Of a DNA stretch of 64,000 nucleotides, positions 1-11,200 are shown in pieces. The DNA is from Bathynomus jamesi. Its lineage: Eukaryota; Arthropoda; Malacostraca; Isopoda; Cirolanidae. Position 1 is the stretch's first letter. Each line of letters opens with the position of its first letter. Location of the stretch: positions 69,501 to 133,500 of the forward strand of contig JAJOZX010002715.1 in the NCBI GenBank assembly GCA_023014485.1, read 5' to 3'. The notes beneath the pieces are model-generated. The model was not told where the DNA came from and did not search any database. It worked only from the letters and a program-made list of their open reading frames with translations. The translations under genes and the position numbers were made by a program.

Positions 1-510
1 ACTTTATGATGTCTGAAATTAGAATCTCTTCCAAAGATATTCTTTCTGCCTTATCTGTGCTCAACTCTAGGAAGGTGTATGGTCCTGGTGGTGGTGGTCC
101 TGTTGTTCTCAAGAACTGTGCTTCTGTGCTGACACCCTGTCTAGGCAAACACACTCATCTTTGTCTTTTATCTTGTACTTTTCCTTCTTGCTGGAAGTTT
201 GCTTTCATTTAGCCTCTCCCAAAGAGGAGTGACTGTTCCAACCCTCCAACTATCATCCTATTGCTTTGATTTCTTGCCTTTCCAAAGTTTTTGAATCTGT
301 CCTCAATAGGAAGATTCTTAAACACCTCTCTTCTTACAATTTTCTTTCAGATCATCAGTATGGGTTCCACAAGGGACAATATTAGCAATCTTGTATATTT
401 CTCTGACTCTTGGTCATCCTCCTTTCAGGATTTCAGTGAAACTTCTGTTATTGTGCTAGATATATCAAAAGGTTTTGATAGTCTGGCACAAATCTTTAAT
501 TTTGAAAACC
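1..510 (+). mobile_element. Non-LTR retrotransposon reverse-transcriptase fragment (jockey/CR1-like)
   Basis: Reading the + strand with several frame changes gives the fingers and first palm motif of a non-LTR reverse transcriptase: a 'LNSRKVYGPGG' block near the start, 'TFPSCWKFAFI' around 180-210, and palm motif A 'VIVLDISKGFD' around 446-480 with its catalytic Asp. The reading frame breaks at least three times and a piece is missing between 'ISMGSTRDN' and 'SNLVYFSDSW'. The 5' part lies outside the window and homology stops abruptly near 510. It is a dead relic; the clade is assigned only from motif style. Confidence 0.75.
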
Positions 511-950
511 CTGGACCTTGATTTTGGTTCTCTCCTTCCTCCATAGGGGGTATTTTTGTTGGTATTCACCCATTCATCCCTCCTTACTCAATAAAAAAAA
601 AATTTCAGATGTTAAAAATATTGAAATTAGTGAAAATCACCCTACAATACCTACTTTTCCTTATAAAAAGTAATTTAAAAAGAAATAAGGATTAAGTGTA
701 AAATAATCATTCAAACCAGAACAGCTCATGAGTGTGTGTCCCATTAGAGAGTGTGTTGTCACTTGTGCAATGTGTGTTATTTAAACACAAATTGCAAAAC
801 TGATGTTTGAGGTCACTAACATTGCACTTCCAGCCAGATGAATGATAATACTGTACCTTGAAAATTTGTTTTTTTAATATTTTTACAGCAACTTCATAAA
901 ATGCCCTCACAAATGACTTCAGCCTCGTGTACATTATGCAGAATAATGAT

Positions 951-951
<1 letters not shown>
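511..951. other. AT-rich interval without recognised gene
   Basis: No coding similarity is visible. The interval is AT-rich and contains an A-run at 593-602. Open frames here, including a minus-strand frame running into the CA repeat, look accidental. Confidence 0.5.

Positions 952-1033
<82 letters not shown>
952..1033. repeat. (CA)n microsatellite, left half of a split array
   Basis: About 41 uninterrupted CA units. It abuts the left end of a hAT-type MITE whose right end is followed by more CA repeats at 1668-1705, so both arrays were probably one array before insertion. Confidence 0.95.
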
Positions 1034-1036
<3 letters not shown>

Positions 1037-1665
1037 AGTTGCACTGATACCAATATTTTGGCCGATACCGATACTTTTTAATTAATTAATAGTTTTAAAA
1101 TTGATTATTAATAAAAGTTCAAGTAAATGATATAATATCTCAATTAACTTAAAATGCCTTTCCCAATCCCAACTTTAGTTCCATTTAATTTCATAATAAT
1201 ATATTATAATATATAGCTAGAGCCTGTAATTTAATTATGTTTAAAATTGAGTGTACTAAAAAAGTAAAAAACATTGCAAACAAAAACTTATAAAATTGTC
1301 TACAATAAAATGTATAAATTTTTAATATACAGCTCTTCAAATACAATAATTATACCGGTAGTATATTTATGATACTGTATTACTGTATTGAATATTTGTA
1401 ATCTTGTACAGGGGCCTATAGTTACATTTTATGATTTTTTGTTTTGTTAGTAAATGTAAACATTGCTAATTTTGATAAAATATATATTAAACAACTAAAT
1501 AAGATATTACTGTATAATAATAAAAAAATTTAATTTTATATAAAATAAGATAATTTCTTCAAAAAACAGTAATTCAAAGTATCGGTATCGGTTTTCAGAA
1601 CAGTATCGGCCGATACCAATACAGTACTTTGTGAAAAGTGGCCGATACCGATACATCGGTGCAAC

Positions 1666-1668
<3 letters not shown>
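1034..1668. mobile_element. hAT-type MITE inserted in a CA microsatellite
   Basis: The left end TAGAGTTGCACTGATAC and the reverse complement of the right end (TAAGTTGCACCGATGTATCG) are imperfect terminal inverted repeats. Subterminal 'ggccgataccgatac' motifs occur at both ends in opposite orientation. The interior is AT-rich and non-coding. CA repeats flank it on both sides, which hides the expected 8-bp target duplication. The 'TAGAG..GCAC' terminus and repeated 'ccgatacc' subterminal motifs are typical of non-autonomous hAT elements. Confidence 0.75.

Positions 1669-1705
<37 letters not shown>
1668..1705. repeat. (AC)n microsatellite, right half of the split array
   Basis: About 19 AC units directly after the MITE right end. 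Confidence 0.9.
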
Positions 1706-1707
<2 letters not shown>

Positions 1708-1727
1708 TCTTCAGCATCCATTGAGGC

Positions 1728-1926
1728 CAGGGGTTCTTACCCTTTTTAGACTGCAACTCAAATTCTGGTTGTGGGGCTAGCACAGCATCCCATGGCTTCA
1801 CACAGTTCACTTGTAATAGATAATAAAATAAATAATGGAAAAATGATTAGGGATAATATAAATAAATGATAAATGACAATTTAATGACCCAATTTTGGGT
1901 CACAACCCAGGGGTTAAGAACCATTG
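1728..1926. mobile_element. Short hAT-type MITE (199 bp)
   Basis: Left terminus CAGGGGTTCTTACCC and right terminus (reverse complement) CAATGGTTCTTAACCCC form inverted repeats of the common 'CAGnGGTTCTTAACC' hAT type. The flanks ATTGAGGC (1720-1727) and ATTTAGGC (1927-1934) match at 7 of 8 positions, which fits an 8-bp target duplication. A related element lies at 44135-44326. Confidence 0.8.
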
Positions 1927-2039
1927 ATTTAGGCAGTGCCTGATAACTTTTCAGTATATTGTAAAGACTATTTATATACTACATAGTGTATAAAATTAAT
2001 AGGCTTACAAAAATAATTGTTTTTAATGCTATACTAAAT

Positions 2040-2069
2040 TTTCCTGCAGGGTTTAGGTGAAAACTCATA
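2040..2069 (+). promoter_or_regulatory. CPT1: Splice acceptor and short 5' UTR ahead of the CPT1 start codon
   Basis: The polypyrimidine-type stretch 'aattttcctgcag' ends with AG at 2048-2049, followed by 20 bases and then the ATG at 2070 in the context 'actcataATGG'. This suggests a non-coding first exon further upstream, the arrangement known for mammalian CPT1A. The upstream exon and promoter were not identified. Confidence 0.55.
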
Positions 2070-2210
2070 ATGGCAGAAGCCCATCAGGCAGTAGCTTTCT
2101 CCTTTGCCATTACTCATGAAGGTGTGCATGTAAATTATGACAGAGAAATTCTCCACATAATTTGGCATGCAGGTCTTCGATCCTGGACTAGAAGCATAAG
2201 AAGAATAATA
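2070..2210 (+). CDS. CPT1: CPT1 exon 1 (coding part), N-terminal regulatory segment
   Basis: Encodes residues 1-47, beginning MAEAHQAVAFSFAITHEG, the conserved N-terminal segment of the CPT1 family that helps set malonyl-CoA sensitivity. The ATG is the family's start and has an A at -3 relative to a following G. Phase 0 end; donor GTAAGT at 2211. Confidence 0.95.
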
Positions 2211-5200
2211 GTAAGTATAGTGTCTATGAGATACCAGTACAATAATGGCTTTATGAGCCTTAAGATTTTTAATTTTTAGTTAAAGAACTTTTTCCACTTC
2301 AATTTACCTATATAAAGTTTAAACTAAATTGTTAAATTTTAATACAAATCCTTTACCTTTCTTCATTTAATAATAATAACTTCAAAACTGCCATATTTAG
2401 ATTGGAAACTTTAGCCATTTTCTATTGGTCCAACTGACTTGAAGTCAGTTTTACCAAATCCCAAGTTGCCATGTTTTGTTCGTAAAAATCCACCTCAAAC
2501 TCAAGATATGATTAGATTTGGCTTTAATTTTCCTTCAGCCAGCTCCACAATTGTCTTGAACAGAAGTATTTAATTTTTTTGCAAATAAACAAGATGGCAT
2601 CAACTAAATCAAAGATATTTCAAGAATTCATTACATTATTTATACTAGAGAATACATTTTAACAATATTAGAAGGCCACACTGAATTGAATTTATGTATT
2701 TACAAGCTTCATATAAACATTTGGCCTGGCATCATCGCAATTTTGGTCCTATATTGTCTGAAGCTAGCTTAACTGGGGTGAGCTCAGACTTAGGCCTTAT
2801 TCAGTGTTTGGCAAAGTGGGCTGGATTCATCATAGAAGCTTGAACTTAGGACCCTGCTGCCCTGTATTGAGAGTGCAAATATATATGTAAACTTTTAATC
2901 CATGGATGCTGAATAGGCCAAGACAAAAATGGACCTAATTGAGCTTTGTTTACATATGATGTTGGCAAACTAAAGTTACCCCTTTTTCTAGTTCCCACAA
3001 ATCTGACTTGAAATTGGTTTGTGAATGTGATTTCAAGCAAAGTTATATTTTGGATCATTAGAGAAACACTTATAATTGGTTTATTTTTAGAACAATATAC
3101 GATGTGGAGTATTTCCTGGTTCTCTGTCTGCTATGTTTACCACTGTTGGTACCTACAATGCCCTCTACTTTGGAAGACAAACATATGGTTATGGCATCGA
3201 TCCTTCATTTGGAATCGTTGAGATATTAAAGAATTATATCAATATGTGAGTTACAATTGCAATATAGTTTTTTCATATAGCCTCTCTTAAAATATGTAGG
3301 TACTGTACCATACACTCTGGTGGAGTTGCAAAAAAAATTAACTGGAAAATGCTTAATTTTAAGAAACTACTGTTTACTGTTTTAACTCAAATCCATTTTT
3401 TTTTTTTCCTATATTAACTTTTTAATATTTTCTGCAACTGTACATTCAGGTGTTACTATTCATAAGTATCTATACAGGAATATTTAAAAATTAAGATTTT
3501 TGTATGATCTATTACTTAAAAGTACAGTAGTTTGTAAAAATCTCAAAATTCAACTATACACTCAGACTTCACTAATTTGACACTCAGTATTTTGGATATT
3601 GCAATAATTTGGCTATTTTTCTGTCTTGAAATATCAGGCAAATTTCACCAAATCTTCCAAAATTTGCCAGATATTTTGACATGCAGAAAAATAGCCAAAT
3701 TATAGTCCTGTGTAATAGAATTTACCTACTGAAAAAGTATGATAGTAGCTTTTCTCCTTTATTGTGACTAAGAATGCAAGGCCTAGTATTCTAGAAACTT
3801 AGAAGAGGGGGGAGGTTAAATTCTGAAAAGTGCTAGTAGTTTGGGAAATTAAGTGTGAAAGGCCTACAGACATTATTCTTTTGAAGAACATTGTCTTAAA
3901 ATTTGGTTTGCCTAATTATTAATCACTCTTGTAGAACAGATTTTAAAAATTTTTCAATTAAATTTGGAGGACGAAAATACAAAACTTTATTATACAGTAT
4001 AAGTAGGGCCTGCCAAATTAATTTTGTTTATAAGACTTAGTATTTTTTGCACTCTATTCATGCCGAGCTACATTTGATATAATTTCCATTTCTCTCTGTA
4101 GCAAAGAACCTGTAGTAAAAGATGTTGTCTGCTGTTCAATTTCTGGGGTTGGAGTTTGGCTTGGCTTATGTCTACTTATGAAGTACTCATTGAAGACACT
4201 GTTCTTGTACAAGGGTTGGTTTCTTCTGCAATTTTTACTCTATTTTCCATGATAGACCTACCAGATGTAAGGGCTTTTAGGCTTAGTTCATTAATGTTGT
4301 TATTTTAACATAAATTTTCTTTTTTATTATTTACTTGTTTACTTTTTTACAAAGGTTGGATGTATGAACAAAGAGGAAAAGGACGTAAAATTAGTCTCCA
4401 ATCCAGATTTTGGTTAATGGCTGTAAATTTGTTTACAAAATTTTCCCAACCATTGCTGTATTCTTACCAAAGCTCATTGCCTAGACTCCCATTACCTGCT
4501 TTAAAGACTACTTTAAAAAGAGTAAGTGTACCTACAAATATGTACTGTACTTGATTACAAGCTTATTTTCAACTGTCTGAGAATGGCACAGTGCCTTAGT
4601 TTCAATGTGGAAATGTGTGGCTCATTTGTAGCATAGGTACACGGAACATTTCACATCTTGAGTAATTATGCCCCTGACCAAATAAATTTGAAGGGGGCCA
4701 TACTGAATTGCACTTTAACAACTATTCATGCATCTATCTGTTTGTCACACTTTTGTTATCCATGCTATAACTTTTGAACCACTCAACATAAATTGGTGAA
4801 ATCAACCAACCCTCACCAAAGGTGAAGCAGGAACATGATCTCATTCTGACATAGGTTTTGTTTGAAGTGTATCTGTTTGTACACTACTTAATTGCAAGGT
4901 GGAATGGCTTAAATTAAAGTTTATTTCACGGTGCATATCAAGCAGATGGTCTAAAATTTATTTAGGTCTTTAAAAAACATATTTAGTCATTTGATTTGGG
5001 CCTTTTTAGAATAATTTTATATTGTAGGATAGTAGTTAGTAGCAGGGCTGGATTTAGGGCAGGTCAGCATAAATAAAAATTGATTAATAAGTTTCGCTAA
5101 GCTTTGTTTATTATGGTTGAGTGCCAGAAGCAGAGCTCTCTCCTTCACAGAAGTTTCATGCTGAAAATTACATACTGGTTATCAATCAGTTTCTTGGCTC

Positions 5201-8200
5201 TCTACTTATGCACTAACTTCTTCTCCAGGGGCGTGTTCAATGGGGGCCCAGCAGGCCCCCCCCCCCCCCCCCCCAATAAATTCCATAACTATTTTAAGCC
5301 AATTTTCTCTAAGTTGTCTAATTACAGATGAGACTGATGTTCACTGTTTATAAGAAGAAAACTGACTAGAATCTAATCAATTGGTTCTTCCCTTCTAAAA
5401 GTTTTTATATTAATATTTTACATGATTATTATTAATAACTGATTCAATTAAAATCTATAAGCTGATTTTACTTTAAAAGTTTTAATGAGATAGTGTCTGT
5501 TTTTTCTTGCAATTAGCATATATCATCAGACTGGTGATTTTAAATTATTACAAGGCGATAGTGCCCAAAATATCCTGCGTGGCGATCGCCAAATTTATTG
5601 CTGACTATTTGGAGCAATGATCATATTAATTTTCATGCTGAAAACGCAAATTCGAAGTAAGCTGGCGAAATTGGTGATTCTTGTCTGCTGGGCAGGATGA
5701 CATCTGGCATCTAGCAGGGATCGATGGGATGTGTATCCCCTGGCGATGTGGAAAGCAAACTCTTCATAACAATATAGACGGTGAAACCCCCGAGTCCTAC
5801 TGGAGAAGGGCAATATTTGTGCCATATTTGGATAATCTTATTGCTGAGCTAAATGGGCGATTTAGCCAGTTGTCCATTCAGGCAATTCATGGTCTTTTTT
5901 CTGTTGCCCAGTAACCTGGCATTATTGACAGCTGAAAGGCTGAATGATGTCAAACAGTTTATACAGAAGATCTGCCTACACCATCCTCATTTGATCAAGA
6001 GGTGCGTCTTTGGCAGTGACACTGGGATGGTGAGCTAGGGAAACCTGTACCTGTTACACTGGAATCCACTCTTAATTCAATAAACACAAAACAGTTTCTG
6101 AATATTTCTACTATCATGCGCTTGTTGCTACTGCAACCAGCCACTACAGCCAGTGCAGAGAAAGTAACCTGTGCTCTCAAACGTGTCAAGATGGTTCTAT
6201 GGAGCACAATGGGAGAAGATAGGCTTAATGCCCTATTAGTATTATTGCATGTGCACAAGGATATAATTCTTGATTATGACAAGATTGTGCAAATTATGCC
6301 AGCTGACACCCGCAGAGAATGTTGCTTGCAACTCCACTCCTACAAATGATGCACACCTGAAATTCTCTTTTTATTCTGTCTGAATGTCGTATATCTTACA
6401 TTTTGTACAAAAGTAATTTTTGGTTCAATTCTCATTAAGGAAATCATATTTTTGTTCTCAAATGCTATAATAAAGTTTACCAGAAAATGAGAGTGACTCT
6501 CATCCTTCAGGTATTAGTTACATGCTTCTGTTCTGATGCTACCAGAATGTTGCTGAGTACTGAATTTCCACAATTTTCTTCAGTCTGGGACGGGGACACC
6601 CCTCCCACTCTACAGTTTCACCATCTCATCAATCAACGGCAACACATTTGGGGTGCCCCTCCCTTTCCTTAATTTCTGTACACGCCCCTGTTCTCGGTTT
6701 GGTTTCTTGGGTCAACTGGAAATGCTCAATCCTGAAGAGATCCAGAATGCAGTGATGAAGCTCAACATCTACAAAGATGATCTGGATCAATGTCTTGGTA
6801 TTGAGCTTATCCAGTTTGCTGAATTCTCAAAGATGTTCAGATGAGAAGGATGATAATATAGGCATAGAACACCTTCTGTACAACTTAATTCTTGATAAAT
6901 GTGTTAAAGATGTATTTCCTAATGTAGAAATAGCACTTCGTTTGTATCTTGTGCTGATGGTTACCAGCTGCAGTGGTGAGCATTTGTTTTTGAAAATGAA
7001 ACGCATCCAGAATAGGCTTTGCACAACCATAATACAGGAATGGCTTGCCTTTCTAGCACTATTGAGTATAAAATATGACATTTTGTGTGAGGTAGACTTC
7101 AATGAGTTCATCACTGACTTTGCTAGATGCAAGGCTCGCAAGGTGCTGGGTCTTAACAAAATGTCTGGCCAATAAAAATTTACAGTATGCTGTACTGTAA
7201 TGTAAATTGTAGTTGCTATTGCTTTTGTCAGGCATATTCTTGTTCAGTTGTAAGTCACTTCTGTATCTGCAGGCATATATTATTATGGAATAAAATTGTT
7301 ATGATATGCTTTTGTGTTTGTGTTTTAAATAATAAAAAGTCATGATGAGAAGTCCAGATTGTAGTGGGCATGGAGAAGTGAGAACTACTGTAATTAGATG
7401 ACCAGTCAATCACTGCCCAGTGTCCTTCATCCTAAACTTGGCCCTGCCTGGTGTCTACAGATCACTGCCCAGCCCAGGAGTCCCCAGTCTTAAGTTCAGC
7501 CCTGAGTAGTAGTAGTAGTAGTAGCAGTAAAAAATACCTTTTTTCTGTCCCTCTATTCAATGGAAAATCTGTTTACATAGAAAATAAATCCATAGTTTCA
7601 AGAAATATTTTTTAGATGTAAAAAACGAAAATATTCTATGTATAGTTTAAATATATAAAATGGATTTTCTTCCAATTAAATCAGTCAGAAATCTAAATAT
7701 CTGATAAGTATGTATTTTCAAGAGTATATAAATACAATACAGGGTGTACATAAAGTCAGGATCTATTTTTGTGAAGCACTTGGAAATTATATGGAATTCA
7801 ATCATAAAATGATAGTGGTAACATTATTAAATAATTAAGAGTAGGATTCGACGTGACGCCCATCAGTGTCCCTGCACAGCTCAAATCGTTCCGCAGCATT
7901 TCTAAACACAGTCTGGAGCATTTGCGGGGTTATGTTATCTGCAGCAGTTCGTATACGTGTACGTAAGTTTTCAAGACTCGTAATCTTCGTCTGATAGACG
8001 TGCGATTTGATAAAGCCCCATGCAAAGAAATCTAAAGGGGTTAAATCTGGTGATCTCGCTGGCCAAGGTCTGTTGCTTCCGCGTCCGATCCAGCGATTTG
8101 GAAAACGTCCATTTAGATAATCCTGAACAATTTTGGCATAGTGACAAGGAGCACCATGTTGATGGACGACGGTACTAACAATCCTATCCCCGTCGTCTAT

Positions 8201-11200
8201 CAACATGATGGTGGTCCTTGTCACTATGCCAAAATTGTTCAAGATTATCTAAATGGACGTTTTCCAAATCGCTGGATCGGACGCGGAAGCAACAAAAGAC
8301 CTTGACCAGCGAGATCACCAGATTTAACCCCTTTAGATTTCTTTGCATGGGGCTTTATCAAATCGCACGTCTATCAGACGAAGATTACGAGTCTTGAAAA
8401 CTTACGTATACGAACTGCTGCAGATAACATAACCCCGCAAATGCTCCAGAATGTGTTTAGAAATGCTGCGGAACGATTTTGAGCTGTGCAGGGATACTGA
8501 TGGGCGTCACGTCGAATCCTACTCTTAATTATTTAATAAATGTTACCACTTTATCATTTTATGATTGAATTCCATATAATTTCCAAGTGCTTCGCAAAAA
8601 TAGATCCTGACTTTATGTACACTCTGTATATAGAAAAGCAAAGGCCACCTTAATTTATTTGCAAAATTGAAACACAACTTCAGTATAACAGCAAGAACAT
8701 TGATTGTAAATAGTTTGGTAATGAGTCGGCTATCGTACTGTCCTCTCTCATTTGGAGTAGATGCTCCTCAACTTTACTAAAAGAGGTTCAGAAAGTGCAA
8801 AATTTTGCAGCCAAAGCAGCGAGTGAATATGGAAAGGAAATTATCATGCAATTCCTTTTTTTTAGAGAAAACTCGGGCTGATTAAATGTTAACTTGAAAC
8901 TGCAATTTGATAGCTACATTTTTGCATACAAAGTTATGCACAACTAGTTTCCTTCAACCCATCAACATCCTGACAGGAGTCTCGGAAATAATAGTGACCC
9001 GCAAACAAGTGTGGGACAATCTCATGCTGGTAAAATGGTAATGTCGTAAGTTACTCCCTCGCTATAGAATAACCTTCCTACTACAATCACCATCCTACTC
9101 CAGTATCAAATCTTGCTTAAATAGACATCTTGATAATCCTAGCTCTGCATCATGCACAAAAGTACCTTAATTCTAAAACCACAGAAGTGCAACTTTCATT
9201 ACTCTTTTACTTTATTTTAACCTATTGTGTAACTAGTTCAGTAATAAATTATATTAGTGTGTGTGGTTTTTTTTTTATAAACATATATATATATATGTAT
9301 GTATGTATGTACAGTATTTGGTATTGAATGCACAGATGTCATTTTTATTTAAAAATTTACAGTATTTCATTTTAAACCTATGCCTGCATAATGTTCATTT
9401 AAGCCCTAAATTTTTTGTCGGGTTAAGTTATGAATGCTTATATTTGAAACGTTAGCAATTTGTACCTTCAGTCCTTAAAGGGTTAATATACTCTTTTGAA
9501 TTTTAAAGATCTTCAGGTATTCTTGTAGAGCAAGTCCCCAGTTAACGTCGGGGATATGTTCCTGAAAACCACAGTTATAGGAAATAATGTTAAGTGGATG
9601 TCGTTTTACCATAGAAACCTATGCTATAATTGAGGATGTGTTCATGGACAAGGAAACTCGCAGGATATAAAACTTTAAAAAAAAATACAAACGCTCAAAA
9701 TAAAGGCAAAATGTACATTATATATTAAATACAATAGGCATAATACAGGATGTCCGAGAATTATCTGTACAATTTTTGGCTGTTATTAAAAGTCAACCAT
9801 AAAGTGTAGAAATTCCAGTGTTGTCCCATTTTACAGAGAATCTCATTAAGTTTTTTCTGATACCAAGTTTTGACAAGTTTTTTAGAAATTCCAGTGTGTC
9901 CGAACATTATCTGTACAATTTCATCTTTTAATAAAATTCTTGATAACACACGTAAAATCTTTAAACAAGATTATTTAGAATCTGTATTTTCAAAAGTTTC
10001 TTTTATTAAAGTAACGTTGTTACACACATTCGATATGTGCACCATCAGTGATTCGCAAAACATCCAATCGATACTCCAAATGTTGCCATGTACGCTGCAG
10101 CATATATATCCACATCAATTCACTCAATAGCAGCTGTGATTCTTGCTTTTAAATCATCAATGTCTGTCACCCGCGTACATTTCTAAAAAACTTGTCAAAA
10201 ACGTGGTATCAGAAAAAACAGAGATTCTCTGTAAAATGGGACAACACTGGAATTTCTACACTTCATGGTTGACTTTTAATAACAGCCAAAAATTGTACAG
10301 ATAATTCTCGGACACCCTGTATATTTACAAAAATATACAGAAGACTTGAAATTAAATTATCTACAAGCCCCATCGCACACAAAGAATCCACCTTCCTCAA
10401 TGATCTTCAACAGTTCTTCAGGAAATTTTTCGGCTGCATTGTTGTTGGCACTCGCTGCTTCTCCAGTAAGGTTGAGGTTATATGAAGATTCTCTTGAGTT
10501 TTCCATGTCATAAAGGCTCTTGGCTTTGGCAGAAACAATGGCCAGGCTCACTGGAACGTTCCATTGATGCTGGTCTTCCATCCAAAACATCCAGTTTCTG
10601 GTCTTAGGAGTTTCCATGCTTGAGGGTGATGACGAAGCGGCTCTTTTCCAGCCATAATGCAGGTAAAGATGCCTTACCTGCCCTTTACCAGGCAAAATCT
10701 CTCGAGAATTGGGACTCCTGCATGCCATTTAAATACTGCTTGGCAAGTGATGAAGTGACGTCAGGCAGAGGTACAGGCTTGGTAAGTCAAGAATTCTCTG
10801 GAAAATTCTTGAAACTAACTGGTGGCAAAAAATATGACTGGAATGCAACAATGTTAAGTGGATAATGAGTACAGCATTGTGAGAACTAAATTGAGATAAC
10901 ATTAAATGGGGACTCCTTGTACTTAACTGATGTTTCCTATAAATTCCAATACATTTATTGATTGAATAACCTTTATTATTAATAAAATAATTACGTTGGT
11001 TTTACAATTTGCAATGACGTAAATAATTCTGAAGCTGGACTATTTAATTTGGCCCTCAAACTTTTTAGGCTTTACTGGGCTATATTATATAAATAATTAA
11101 CTAATGTTTCCTATAAATTCCAATACATTTATTATATAATAGATTTTTTTAAGTGATGTTTGTTTTATTCTTTTATGCCCTTTGCTTTGTCCAGAGCTAT

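Noticed and set aside
707..1033. Open frame dominated by Cys-Val repeats
   Set aside because: Translation of the CA microsatellite. The same applies to Ile-Tyr and His-Thr repeat frames at about 1536-1810, 34569-34823, 52363-53790, 56483-56828 and 60714-61258.
10357..10728. 123-codon minus-strand frame as a possible host gene
   Set aside because: Its motifs match the Tigger transposase linker region and it sits within Tigger-type terminal repeats.
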